Program-made: the position numbers and the translations under genes
From: Caballeronia sp. M1242
GTDB lineage: Bacteria > Pseudomonadota > Gammaproteobacteria > Burkholderiales > Burkholderiaceae
Assembly: GCF_017220215.1 (NCBI RefSeq)
Contig: NZ_CP071130.1
Coordinates: forward strand, 310,001-374,000
Length of the DNA stretch: 64,000 nt
Direction: 5' to 3'
The notes under the pieces: generated by a model
What the model was told of the DNA's origin: nothing
Database searches by the model: none
Seen by the model: the letters and a program-made list of their open reading frames with translations, nothing else
Shown: positions 34,941 through 43,461 of the stretch, piece by piece
Position numbering within the stretch: position 1 is the stretch's first letter
Layout of the letters: every line of letters begins with the position of its first letter

Positions 34941-37148
34941 ATGAACAGCACGGTCGTCCAGGAACGCAGCGAAACAGTCCAATCTTCCACGCCGGCATCG
35001 AACGTCGTGCCGCTGCATGCGGCCGACGCCAAGCGCCGCGTCGCGGAAATCTTCGAGCGTGTGAAGGCCGAGGGGCGCGCGTCGCTGACCGCGCCGGAAG
35101 GCAAGCTCGTCTGCGACGCCTACGGTATCTCGGTGCCGCAGGAAGGCGTCGCGACCAGCGCCGACGACGCGGCCAAGCTCGCGTCCTTCATCGGCTTTCC
35201 GGTGGTGCTGAAGATCGTCTCGCCGGAGATTCTGCACAAGACGGAGGCGGGCGGCGTGCTCGTCGGCGTGAAGAGCGAAGCGGACGTAAAGGCGGGCTTC
35301 GCGACCATCATCGAGAACGCGAAGAAGTACGACGCGAACGCGACCATCGTCGGCGTGCAGGTTCAGCAGATGGTCGGCGCGGGCCAGGAAGTCATCATCG
35401 GCGCGGTCACGGACCCGTCGTTCGGCAAGCTGATCGCGTTCGGGCTCGGCGGCGTGCTCGTCGAAGTGCTGAAGGACGTGACGTTCCGCCTGGCGCCCGT
35501 CACGCGCGAAGAAGCCGCGTCGATGCTCGACGGCATTCAGGCCGCCGATGTCCTGCGCGGCGTGCGCGGTTCGGAGGCCGTGAATCGCGAGGCGCTCGTG
35601 ACGCTGATCGAGCGCGTGTCGCGCCTCGTCGACGACTTCCCGCAAATCTCCGAGATGGACCTGAACCCGGTCTTCGCGAGCCCGAACGGCGCGGTGGCGG
35701 CGGACGTGCGCATCGTGATGGACTTCGAGCCGGTCGAGCCGCGTTATCGCCCGACGCAGGAGCAGATCGTCAGGCAGATGAACCGCATCATGAAGCCGGA
35801 TGCGGTCGCGGTGATCGGCGCGTCGAACGAGGACGGCAAGATCGGCAACTCCGTCATGAAGAACCTGATCAACGGCGGCTACCAGGGGACCATCTACCCG
35901 ATCCACCCGAAGGCCGACGAGATCATGGGCCGCAAGGCGTACAAGAGCGTGAAAGACGTGCCCGGCGTGATCGACGTGGCCGTGTTCGCGATTCCCGCCA
36001 AGTTCGTCGCGCAGGCGCTGGTGGAGGTGGGCGAAAAGCAGATTCCCGGCGCGGTGCTGATTCCGTCCGGCTTCGCCGAAACGGGCAATCAGGAGGGACA
36101 GGAAGAACTCGTGCGCATCGCGCGTCAGTACGATATCCGCATGATGGGCCCGAACATCTACGGCTTCTACTACACGCCGAAGAATCTGTGCGCGACGTTC
36201 TGCACGCCGTATGACGTGAAGGGCAAGGCCGCGCTCTCGTCGCAATCGGGCGGCATCGGCATGGCGATCATCGGCTTTTCGCGCTCGGCGAAGATGGGCG
36301 TGTCGGCCATCGTCGGCCTCGGCAACAAGAGCGATATCGATGAAGACGATCTGCTCACGTTCTTCGAGCAGGACGACAACACGGAAATCATCGCGCAGCA
36401 CTGCGAAGATCTGAAGGACGGTCGCTCTTTCGCCGAAGCCGCGCGGCGCGTGTCGAGGAAGAAGCCGGTCGTCGTACTGAAGGCGGGCAGAACGAGCCTC
36501 GGGGCGCGCGCGGCGAGTTCGCACACGGGCGCGCTCGCGGGCAACGACAAGATCTACGAGGACGTGTTCGCGCAATGCGGCGTGATCCGCGCGCGGTCGC
36601 TGCGCGATCTGCTCGAATTCGCGCGCGGCATTCCGAAGCTGCCGACGCCGAAGGGCGAGAACACCGTCATCATCACGGGCGCGGGCGGCTCGGGCGTGCT
36701 GCTCTCGGACGCCTGCGTGGACAACGGCCTTTCGCTGATGACCATGCCCGACGATCTCGACGCCGCGTTCCGCAAGTTCATTCCGCCGTTCGGCGCGGCG
36801 GGCAATCCCGTCGATATCACGGGCGGCGAGCCGCCGACCACGTACAAGAACACGATCAAGCTCGGGCTGGAAGACGACCGCATCCATTCGATCATTCTCG
36901 GCTACTGGCACACGATCATCACGCCGCCGATGGTCTTCGCCAAGCTCGTGATCGAGGTGAAGGAGGAGATGAAGGCGCGCGGCATCGAAAAGCCGATCGT
37001 CGCGTCGCTGGCCGGCGACGTGCAGGTGGAGGAGGCCGCCGAGTATCTGTACGAACACGGCGTGCCGGCCTACGCGTATTCGACCGAGTTGCCCGTCGCG
37101 GTGCTCGGCGCGAAATACAAGTGGGCGCGCGGCGCGGGCCTGATCTGA
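34941..37148 (+). CDS. ADP-forming acyl-CoA ligase, fused, ATP-grasp domain first
   Basis: The 735-residue protein joins the two halves of an ADP-forming acyl-CoA synthetase in one chain. An ATP-grasp domain comes first (about 30-265, SPEILHKTEAGGVLVGV, MVGAGQEVIIGAVTDPSFG). The CoA-binding domain follows (about 285-405, DAVAVIGASNEDGKIG), then the ligase domain with the phospho-His His528 in SSHTGALAG. Most single-chain relatives (for example Pat/YfiQ and acetate-CoA ligases) have the CoA-binding part first. No GNAT acetyltransferase domain is present. In this operon it may activate oxalate to oxalyl-CoA, or recover ATP from an acyl-CoA such as formyl-CoA; both are inference. It is 90 bases downstream of frc. 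Confidence 0.82.
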   Translation: MNSTVVQERSETVQSSTPASNVVPLHAADAKRRVAEIFERVKAEGRASLTAPEGKLVCDAYGISVPQEGVATSADDAAKLASFIGFPVVLKIVSPEILHKTEAGGVLVGVKSEADVKAGFATIIENAKKYDANATIVGVQVQQMVGAGQEVIIGAVTDPSFGKLIAFGLGGVLVEVLKDVTFRLAPVTREEAASMLDGIQAADVLRGVRGSEAVNREALVTLIERVSRLVDDFPQISEMDLNPVFASPNGAVAADVRIVMDFEPVEPRYRPTQEQIVRQMNRIMKPDAVAVIGASNEDGKIGNSVMKNLINGGYQGTIYPIHPKADEIMGRKAYKSVKDVPGVIDVAVFAIPAKFVAQALVEVGEKQIPGAVLIPSGFAETGNQEGQEELVRIARQYDIRMMGPNIYGFYYTPKNLCATFCTPYDVKGKAALSSQSGGIGMAIIGFSRSAKMGVSAIVGLGNKSDIDEDDLLTFFEQDDNTEIIAQHCEDLKDGRSFAEAARRVSRKKPVVVLKAGRTSLGARAASSHTGALAGNDKIYEDVFAQCGVIRARSLRDLLEFARGIPKLPTPKGENTVIITGAGGSGVLLSDACVDNGLSLMTMPDDLDAAFRKFIPPFGAAGNPVDITGGEPPTTYKNTIKLGLEDDRIHSIILGYWHTIITPPMVFAKLVIEVKEEMKARGIEKPIVASLAGDVQVEEAAEYLYEHGVPAYAYSTELPVAVLGAKYKWARGAGLI

Positions 37149-37200
37149 GCCAAGAAAACGGGCGCGGGCCGCGGCTCGCGCCAATTAGAAAAGGACTCCC

Positions 37201-37980
37201 GTGACCACCTGGATACGTTTTCGCGATGCCGACGGGCATATCGGCTTCGGCACGCTCGACGAGCGCTCGGGCCGCGTGGTGCAGCACGACGGCGCGCTGT
37301 TCGATCAGCCGCGCCCGACCGACATCTCCTTTCCCGTGGACGACCTCACGCTGCTCGCGCCGTGCGAGCCGAGCAAGGTCATCGCGCTGTGGAACAACTA
37401 CTACGCGCTCTCGCAGAAGCTCGACAAGGCGCCGCCGCAGCATCCGCTCTTTCTGATCAAGCCGCCGATGTCGGTCATCGGGCCGAACGAGTCGATTCGC
37501 CGGCCGAAGAATTATCACGGCAAGATTGCCTACGAGGGCGAGCTAGGTATCGTGATCGGCAAGGCGGTGTCGTGCGCGTCGGTGGAAGAAGCCGAGGATG
37601 CGATTTTCGGTTTTACCTGCGTGAACGACGTCACCGCCATCGAACTGCTTCAGGAAGATCCCAACTTCGCGCAGTGGTGCCGCTCGAAGGGCTTCGACAC
37701 GTTCACGTGCCTTGGGCCGGGAATCGTCAGCGGTTTCGACTGGCGCAACGCGAATGTCGTGACCACGGTGGAAGGCGTCGAGCGCCAGAACTACCCGCTC
37801 GACGACATGATTTTCTCGCCCGCCGAGCAGGTCAGCCTGATCTCACACGACATGTCGCTCGCGCCAGGCGACGTGATCGCGTGCGGAACGTCCATCGGCG
37901 TCGGGTCGATCAAGGACGGCGCGCGTGTCGATGTGTCGATCGCGGGGATCGGCACCTTGTCGAATGTGCTCGCCGCGTAG
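37201..37980 (+). CDS. Fumarylacetoacetate hydrolase (FAH) family protein
   Basis: A GTG start follows AAAAGGACTCCC. The 259-residue enzyme has an FAH fold. Metal-binding acids are expected in YEGELGIVIGKAVS (E-x-E) and in the NDVTAIELLQEDPN stretch, and the C-terminal GDVIACGTSIGVGSIKDG motif is typical. Family members hydrolyse C-C bonds of acylpyruvates or decarboxylate/tautomerise oxaloacetate-like compounds. As the last gene of the oxalate operon, with a terminator just after it, it might act on a 2-oxo dicarboxylate; substrate unknown. Confidence 0.8.
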   Translation: MTTWIRFRDADGHIGFGTLDERSGRVVQHDGALFDQPRPTDISFPVDDLTLLAPCEPSKVIALWNNYYALSQKLDKAPPQHPLFLIKPPMSVIGPNESIRRPKNYHGKIAYEGELGIVIGKAVSCASVEEAEDAIFGFTCVNDVTAIELLQEDPNFAQWCRSKGFDTFTCLGPGIVSGFDWRNANVVTTVEGVERQNYPLDDMIFSPAEQVSLISHDMSLAPGDVIACGTSIGVGSIKDGARVDVSIAGIGTLSNVLAA

Positions 37981-38000
37981 CGTATAAGACCGCCAAAAAC

Positions 38001-38033
38001 GACAAAGCCGGCGCGCGAGACGCCGGCTTTGTC
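38001..38033. terminator. Strong terminator hairpin after the oxalate operon
   Basis: A perfect 13-bp stem (GACAAAGCCGGCG and its complement) with a 7-base loop lies 20 bases after the FAH-family stop. On the forward strand it is followed by GCTCAAACG and not a long T-run, but it is preceded by A-rich sequence and so may act in both directions. Confidence 0.7.
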
Positions 38034-38082
38034 GCTCAAACGCGTGCGCGCCGCCGTGACAGGCAGCGCGTCGCCCCTTCCT

Positions 38083-38337
38083 TTACCGATCGCGATTCCA
38101 CAACGCGCCCAGCAGGAACCCGACGGCCGCGGCGATCAGAACGCCGTTGATCGGCTGATCCGAGACGGCACTGCGAACGTTGTCGAGCGTCTGCCCGTAC
38201 GTCTGCTGCAGCGAGCCGAGCGCCTGACGCGCCTTGCCCTCGACCTGCGTGCCCGAATCGCCCGTCAGCGCGCCGACCGCGTCTTGCACCTTGCCGACCA
38301 CGTTTTGAGCCGTGCCTTCCACTTGATCTTGCACCAT
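38083..38337 (-). CDS. CsbD/ElaB-like stress protein with C-terminal TM
   Basis: The start at 38337 follows a GGGAGGCACC site. The 84-residue protein begins with the CsbD-like sequence MVQDQVEGTAQNVVGKVQDA and a second amphipathic repeat (GTQVEGKARQALGSLQQTYG). It ends with a Gly-rich TM helix and a charged tail (VLIAAAVGFLLGALWNRDR), as in ElaB/YgaM-type ribosome- and membrane-associated stress proteins. Function is poorly known in both families. Confidence 0.8.
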   Translation of the reverse strand: MVQDQVEGTAQNVVGKVQDAVGALTGDSGTQVEGKARQALGSLQQTYGQTLDNVRSAVSDQPINGVLIAAAVGFLLGALWNRDR

Positions 38338-38455
38338 GGTGCCTCCCATTCTCGTTGAAGCGGTTTGCGTTGGTATTGCCCCGTTACTGCTTCGATTCAA
38401 CCGGCAGCGCCGGAACGGACGATAGAGCACGCTTCGTGCCCACCGCGCCGCTGAG

Positions 38456-38812
38456 TCATCTGCGATTCACCAGATCCGCCACCAGCACGAGCAAATCGTC
38501 GATGGAAAGCGGCTTTCTGCGAAACCGCGCGTCGGGATGATCGAGTTGCGGCGCGTTCGCGGCGGCGCTCATCAGAATGACCGGCACCTTGTTGAGCGTA
38601 TCGCTTGCCGCGAGGCTGCGGATCAGCTCGACGCCGTCCATGTGCGGCATCATCCAGTCGGTGATGATGACGTCCGGCGCGTTCATGTTAGCGGCATCGA
38701 GCGCTGTGCGCCCGTTGGAGGCCGTCGTCACCTCGTAGCCTTCCATCTCCAGCACGAGCCGCCAGGTGGTCAGAATGTCGAATTCGTCGTCGACGACAAG
38801 GATTTTTTTCAT
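38456..38812 (-). CDS. Single-domain response regulator (REC)
   Basis: The 118-residue protein is a CheY-like receiver with acidic pocket VVDDEFD, phospho-acceptor Asp in VIITDWMMP, Ser/Thr in VILMSAA and Lys in RRKPLS. It has no output domain. Its ATG overlaps the stop of the KaiC-like gene by four bases (ATGA), so the two are translationally coupled and probably form a signalling pair. Confidence 0.87.
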   Translation of the reverse strand: MKKILVVDDEFDILTTWRLVLEMEGYEVTTASNGRTALDAANMNAPDVIITDWMMPHMDGVELIRSLAASDTLNKVPVILMSAAANAPQLDHPDARFRRKPLSIDDLLVLVADLVNRR

Positions 38813-40320
38813 GTGCGCGGGCCGGGATCCGTCACGGACAGCGCAGGCGAGAGCGACGGATGCCCGGACAGGATGCCTGTCGGCCCGATGAAGCTCTCCG
38901 TGATATGCAGGCCGCGCGCATCGATGGTCAGGCGGCGAATGCCGGAATCGTGCGCGCTTTCACGCTGCTTGACGACGGACACCATGCGGTAGAGCGCGGA
39001 ATTCGCCTCAACGTAGCGCATGAGGACGATGTTTTCGGTCATCGCCGACGCGCGCATGGTGCTGGGCGGCGCGGATTCGCCGTAGAGCGGCAGTTCCTCC
39101 GTGACGATCGTCGTGACGCCGGCGTCGCGCAGGCGCAGCGTGAGCGCGTTCAGAAAGAGTCCGAAACGCTCCGCGCGGTTGGCCGACTGCTGAAAGCCGT
39201 CGATGCCGTCCACCACGAGCCGCGAAGCATCCGTGCGCGCGACAACGGCCATCAGTTGCGCGGCGAGTTCGTCGATGGACAGTTCGACCGCCGAATGCCA
39301 CTCGATCGTGAGCCGCCCGTCGTTCACCGCGTCGGTCAGATCGATATTCACCGACCGCGCCTTCGCGATCAGCCGGTCCGGCGATTCGTACAGGCCGAAA
39401 TAAACGCAACGCTCGCCCCGTTCGACGCCCGCCTGCAGAAACTTGAGCCCGAGCAGCGTCTTGCCGACGCCCGACGGCCCGACGAGCGTCGTCGTCGAGC
39501 CGCGCGCCACGCCGCCGCCCATCATGCGGTCGAATTCGGGGAAACCGAACGCCAGCTTGGAGTCGTAGTGGCGCGGCGCGTTCTGATTCGCGCGCGAAGC
39601 CTCCAGACGCGGATACGCGATGAGGCCGCTATTCGAGATGCTGAAGAAATGCTTGCCGAGCAGATGATCGCGGGCGCGCAGCTTATGCACCTCTATCTCG
39701 CGGGCGCGGCGCATGCCCGTGCTGAAGCGGTTCAGTTCGATCAGTCCGTCGACGAGCGTGTGCTCCGGATGCGGCTCGTTGCCCGAGAGCGGCGCGAGAA
39801 TCAGCGTGGTGCAACGCGCCGCGCTCACGAACGCCGAAAGCTCGTGGATGAACTGCGAGAGTTCCAGCTCCGTCGAGCTAAACTCGCGCGCGCTGCGAAA
39901 GCCGTCGATCACCATGAAGCGCGGGCGGCTCGACTTGATCGTGGACGCGATCAGCGCGAGAAAGCCGGAAAGGCCGTCGCGCATGAGTTCGTGGTAGCCG
40001 CTCACAAAGAGCATGCGGCCGGAAATGGCGTTCGCGTCGTAGAAGGACAGGGCGCGCAAATGCGAGAGCAGCTTGGTGTGCGATTCCGCGATGAGCGTGA
40101 TGTACAGCACCTTGTCGCCCTGCGCGACGCGATGAAAGCCGATTTGCGACGAGAGAATCGTTTTGCCCGCGCCCGCCATGCCTTCGATCATGTAGAGCCC
40201 GCCACCGACAAAGCCGCCGCCGAGTATTTCGTCCAGGCCCGGGACGCCGGTGGTAACGTTGTCGTCGTTCGCGGCGCGCTCGGGTGAAGGTTCGGAGGGG
40301 AGATTGTCGTCTTGGCTCAT
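38809..40320 (-). CDS. KaiC-like double RecA-domain ATPase
   Basis: The 503-residue protein has two KaiC/RadA-type domains. The first has Walker A GMAGAGKT and an acidic Walker B around FMVIDGFRS. The second begins after about residue 255 with GFPEFDRMMGGGVARGS, Walker A GPSGVGKT and Walker B RLVVDGIDG. Non-cyanobacterial KaiC homologues of this kind act with response regulators or histidine kinases in stress signalling. No kaiA/kaiB is present. The coupled REC gene downstream is the likely partner. Confidence 0.85.
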   Translation of the reverse strand: MSQDDNLPSEPSPERAANDDNVTTGVPGLDEILGGGFVGGGLYMIEGMAGAGKTILSSQIGFHRVAQGDKVLYITLIAESHTKLLSHLRALSFYDANAISGRMLFVSGYHELMRDGLSGFLALIASTIKSSRPRFMVIDGFRSAREFSSTELELSQFIHELSAFVSAARCTTLILAPLSGNEPHPEHTLVDGLIELNRFSTGMRRAREIEVHKLRARDHLLGKHFFSISNSGLIAYPRLEASRANQNAPRHYDSKLAFGFPEFDRMMGGGVARGSTTTLVGPSGVGKTLLGLKFLQAGVERGERCVYFGLYESPDRLIAKARSVNIDLTDAVNDGRLTIEWHSAVELSIDELAAQLMAVVARTDASRLVVDGIDGFQQSANRAERFGLFLNALTLRLRDAGVTTIVTEELPLYGESAPPSTMRASAMTENIVLMRYVEANSALYRMVSVVKQRESAHDSGIRRLTIDARGLHITESFIGPTGILSGHPSLSPALSVTDPGPRT

Positions 40321-40677
40321 GAAATTTTCGTTTTTACCCGGCGGCCGGCTCGTAAGAACGCGAATTATGGCTGACTATCGGCAACGTGTCGCCGTTTGAA
40401 TCGCTCGCATTCCTGCGCGGGCCTTGAGCGGGAGGCTCAGTGAAGCGTCCGCGCCGCTGCCGCGAGCGGTCTCGCCAGGGCGTTGGCGTTTCGGCCCTTG
40501 CATAATCCGAGCCTATGTCGCTCGGCTGCCGATTTGTCGCGGACAACGGCAGTTTGAGAACTGTCTCATGGGCGGCGGACTTCGTCGCTGGTCAAATACG
40601 CTCCTCGATGTCGTGGAGCCGCGCGTTCTCCGGCTCCGCTTCCCGGCGCGTCGCGCCAGCCTCTGCTTTCTCTCGCC
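40321..40677. other. Intergenic region without a recognised gene
   Basis: About 355 bases between the start of the reverse KaiC-like gene and a possible small secreted protein. It should contain promoters for both directions. No RNA gene or repeat is evident. Confidence 0.45.
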
Positions 40678-40956
40678 ATGAACCGTTCGCACTCGGTCTG
40701 GAGCGCCGTCGCGCTCGCCGCTTGTTTGACTTCTTATCTGATTTCCTTGGCTACACCTTCGCGAGCCGCCGAGCCGTTGCCCGACGCGCATATTCTTTCC
40801 GCCGCGCCGTTTGCGTTCAGCTCGGATCGCGGCATTTTCTCGCGGATGCCCGCCTCACCGACGGACTCGCGCATATTTTCTCCGCTCCAAACGCCGGTTG
40901 GCCGCGATGCGGTGGAATTATCGGAAGGGCGATTGAAGCATCGGAAAATCGCATAA
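40678..40956 (+). CDS. Possible small secreted protein
   Basis: The 92-residue frame has a good signal peptide (hydrophobic core AVALAACLTSYLISLA, cleavage near ATPSRA-AE) and a short polar mature part. No motif is recognised and no strong ribosome binding site is visible (TTTCTCGCC before ATG). It lies upstream of two envelope-protein genes in the same direction. Prediction rests on the signal peptide only. Confidence 0.45.
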   Translation: MNRSHSVWSAVALAACLTSYLISLATPSRAAEPLPDAHILSAAPFAFSSDRGIFSRMPASPTDSRIFSPLQTPVGRDAVELSEGRLKHRKIA

Positions 40957-41042
40957 CGCCGGTTCAAAACCGGCTCGCATTAATCGCGGCGTCTCGTCAT
41001 AATCCGGGCTAATCTCAATGTCGATGGCCCGGGAATATTGCA

Positions 41043-41684
41043 ATGAAACGCATGGCTGTTTCGAAAGTGGCGCTGATCGCGGGCTTCTGCGCGCTGTCGA
41101 TGAGCGTTTGCGCTGCGCCCGGCGAAGTGCAATCCGCCCGCGCGCCCGATACGCCGGGCAATGCGTCATCCTCAAACGGCGACGTCGCGGAATTAGAAGC
41201 GTTGGCCCGCGACGGCAAGATCATCATCTTGCGAAAAACCGTGAACGGCAGTTATGGCGCGAGCCTTGCGTCTTATCGCGAGCAAATGACGTATTACGCG
41301 GCGTTGTTTCAACTCGACAAATTCTGGCGCGTATTGAAGACGCAAAACGAGGCGCGCGCCGAATCGGCATATTCGGATTTCGCCAAATCATCGGTGACGC
41401 TGGCCGATGCGGAGATTCGCCGCATCAAGCTCGAAGCGGAAACGGCTTACGCCCAGCGGCAGATCGCCGCGCAACAGGAACGGGCCAATCGCTTGCAGGC
41501 TGATCTCGATGTCGCACACACGCAGCAGAGCGAAGTGGCGAGTCATCAGCAAGCGGAGCAGGACGCCATTCGCCAATTGCGCACCGAGCAGGCGGCGGCG
41601 CAGGCGCAGCTTCGCGCGCTGCAACTGCGCGTGCAGGAGTTGCAGAAGCAGGCCGACGGCGATCTTCCCGCAACGGGAAAATAA
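41043..41684 (+). CDS. DUF2968 exported protein
   Basis: The 213-residue product has a signal peptide (to SVCAAP) and the DUF2968 core GKIIILRKTVNGSYGASLAS, followed by a TYYAALFQLDKFWRV segment. It ends in a long Gln/Glu/Ala-rich coiled coil (about 115-205). The family is common in Burkholderia and its function is unknown; a periplasmic structural role is plausible. An OmpA-like lipoprotein gene follows 189 bases later. Confidence 0.82.
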   Translation: MKRMAVSKVALIAGFCALSMSVCAAPGEVQSARAPDTPGNASSSNGDVAELEALARDGKIIILRKTVNGSYGASLASYREQMTYYAALFQLDKFWRVLKTQNEARAESAYSDFAKSSVTLADAEIRRIKLEAETAYAQRQIAAQQERANRLQADLDVAHTQQSEVASHQQAEQDAIRQLRTEQAAAQAQLRALQLRVQELQKQADGDLPATGK

Positions 41685-41873
41685 GCGCCTCAATCGCGGC
41701 ATCGGAAAAGTTCGAGAAATTGGGATTTATCTCTGCGGGAGAGGCAAAACGCGTTGCTAGAATCGCAACGCTTCAAAACGCCCGCTTCCATCCAAGCCGG
41801 GAAAAATCAGGCGTCATGCCGTATTGCACGGCGTGCCTGAATCCAGATCTCGCGTTTTCCAATCGAATTAAAG

Positions 41874-42578
41874 ATGCTTAGAAAAACCGTTGCCGCCGTT
41901 ATCGCTGCCGCCGCTGTGCTCGCCGGTTGCTCCACAACATCCGGGCCCACGTTCAATGTCAATGAAATCCAGACATCGAGCGGGCAGAAGGCGTTCCGCT
42001 CCGAATGCTACGGCGTATTCCAAAACGGAAGTGCGTGCATGCAAGCCGCGCAGAAAATCTGCGGGAATCAGCCTGTGAATGTGCTGCAAAACGTCGAAGG
42101 CACGAATGCGCCGGGCAATGCGGGCGAAGTCGTCTTCACATGCGGCATGCCGCAGCAAGCACCGGTTGCGCAGACGCCCGTTCAGCAAGCCGAACCGCAG
42201 CCTGTGGTCGCCGCGACGCCGGTTATCGCGCCGGTGCGCAAGCTCACGCTCGACGAGAAGACCAACTTCGCGTTCGATAGCGCGCAACTCACGCCGAAAG
42301 CCCGCGCCATTCTCGACAAGCTCATCGCCGATGGTCGCGGCGTGACGTTCTCGTCGGTCGTGGTGCAGGGTTATACGGACTCCATCGGTTCGGCGTCGTA
42401 CAACGTCGCATTGTCCCAGCGCCGCGCGCGCGCCGTGCTCGAATACCTCAAGACCCACGGCCTGCAAGCGCAGGACTTCGCGACGAAGGCTTACGGCGAG
42501 TCGCATCCCATCGCATCTAACGCGACGAGCGTCGGCCGCGCCGAGAATCGTCGCGTGGAAGTCGTGCTGACGCAATAA
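41874..42578 (+). CDS. OmpA-family peptidoglycan-binding lipoprotein
   Basis: The 234-residue product has lipobox VLAGC (Cys19). An N-terminal domain with Cys residues follows (SECYGVFQNGSACMQAAQKI), then a Pro/Ala/Gln linker. The C-terminal OmpA-like domain (about 120-234) shows FAFDSAQLTPKAR, VVQGYTDSIGS and LSQRRARAVLEYL, with RAENRRVEVVL at the end; the Asp and Arg residues that clamp diaminopimelate are present. It tethers the outer membrane to peptidoglycan. Confidence 0.87.
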   Translation: MLRKTVAAVIAAAAVLAGCSTTSGPTFNVNEIQTSSGQKAFRSECYGVFQNGSACMQAAQKICGNQPVNVLQNVEGTNAPGNAGEVVFTCGMPQQAPVAQTPVQQAEPQPVVAATPVIAPVRKLTLDEKTNFAFDSAQLTPKARAILDKLIADGRGVTFSSVVVQGYTDSIGSASYNVALSQRRARAVLEYLKTHGLQAQDFATKAYGESHPIASNATSVGRAENRRVEVVLTQ

Positions 42579-42607
42579 CGCGCTTAGGCGTCGTAGTCAG
42601 AAAAAAG

Positions 42608-42639
42608 CTCGCGGACCGCACGGTCCGCGAGTTTTTTTT
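42608..42639 (+). terminator. Rho-independent terminator
   Basis: Stem CTCGCGGACCG / CGGTCCGCGAG followed by eight T residues, 30 bases after the OmpA-like stop. The preceding AAAAAA would let it also serve the convergent methyltransferase gene. Confidence 0.88.
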
Positions 42640-42653
42640 CGTCGTCGCGACGC

Positions 42654-43172
42654 TCAGAAGAGGGCGAGTTGCGCGCGTCCGCGGCCGCCTTCGAGCGTCA
42701 GGAGCGATCGTTTCCGGTCTACGCCGCCGGCATAGCCCGTCAGCTCGCCGTCGCCGCCGATCACGCGATGACACGGCACGATGATCGCCACCGGATTGCG
42801 CCCGTTCGCGCCGCCCACGGCCCGCGATGCGCCGGGCGGCAAGCCGAGCCGCCGCGCGAGATCGCCGTAAGTCCACGCATCGCCGAAAGGAATCTGACGC
42901 AAAAGGTCCCAGACCTGCTGCTGAAACGGCGTGCCGCGCAGCCTGACCGGCACTGAAAACGTCAGCCGCTCCCCGGCAAAATATTGGGCGATCTCATCGC
43001 ATGCGGCTTCGATCACGCGCGGCGCGGGCCGGCCGTCGTGGACAATTGCGTGCGGCGGCAGCCCGGCGGGGAAGTGCTTTTGCCCGACGAAAAAGAGGCC
43101 GGTCAGACACGCGTCCTCGGCGCGATACAGGATCGGGCCGAGCGGACTCGGGCCGACGTGGCATTCGATCAC
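42654..43172 (-). CDS. ogt: Methylated-DNA--protein-cysteine methyltransferase
   Basis: The catalytic site IIVPCHRVIGGDGELTGYAG is intact (acceptor Cys in PCHR), as is the helix-turn-helix segment TYGDLARRLGLPPGASRAVG with the Arg finger. I place the start at GTG 43172 (VIECHVG), because an upstream extension would run through the preceding gene; this gives about 172 residues, the usual length for Ogt. It removes alkyl groups from O6-alkylguanine. It is last in a three-gene operon with a small protein and a nuclease. Confidence 0.85.
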   Translation of the reverse strand: MIECHVGPSPLGPILYRAEDACLTGLFFVGQKHFPAGLPPHAIVHDGRPAPRVIEAACDEIAQYFAGERLTFSVPVRLRGTPFQQQVWDLLRQIPFGDAWTYGDLARRLGLPPGASRAVGGANGRNPVAIIVPCHRVIGGDGELTGYAGGVDRKRSLLTLEGGRGRAQLALF

Positions 43173-43200
43173 GCTGCGCTCGCGAGACGCGCCGTTGCCG

Positions 43201-43461
43201 TCAGATGAACGGATTGTCGGCCGTGCCGGTGGGAGCGGGCGGCTCGTCCGGCAGTTTTGCCGGCAGATGCGCGTCCTTCGCGAGCGACTCGACGATTGCG
43301 CCGAGCGCGTCGTGCAGCGCCTTCGCGGCGGCGAGGCCGGCCTGGTCCCGCGCAATCGTCAGATCGCCGCTGATCGTCACGCGCGTCTTGCCGTTGACGA
43401 TGTTTATGGCGTCGCCCGCGATGTTCAGGGCGTCGGTATCGTTGGCAAAGGGCTTAAACAC
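43201..43461 (-). CDS. Conserved hypothetical protein
   Basis: The 86-residue product has a beta-rich start (ALNIAGDAINIVNGKTRVTI) and an amphipathic helix (AGLAAAKALHDALGAIVESL). It contains no signal peptide. Its start codon lies inside the end of the nuclease gene (8-base overlap), so translation is probably coupled. I do not recognise it; it might be a partner or inhibitor of the nuclease, but that is only positional inference. Confidence 0.6.
   Translation of the reverse strand: MFKPFANDTDALNIAGDAINIVNGKTRVTISGDLTIARDQAGLAAAKALHDALGAIVESLAKDAHLPAKLPDEPPAPTGTADNPFI

Noticed and set aside
34617..37184. 855-codon reverse frame opposite the acyl-CoA ligase gene
   Set aside because: Antisense shadow with His/Arg/Asp-rich composition and no domain; the forward gene has intact catalytic motifs.
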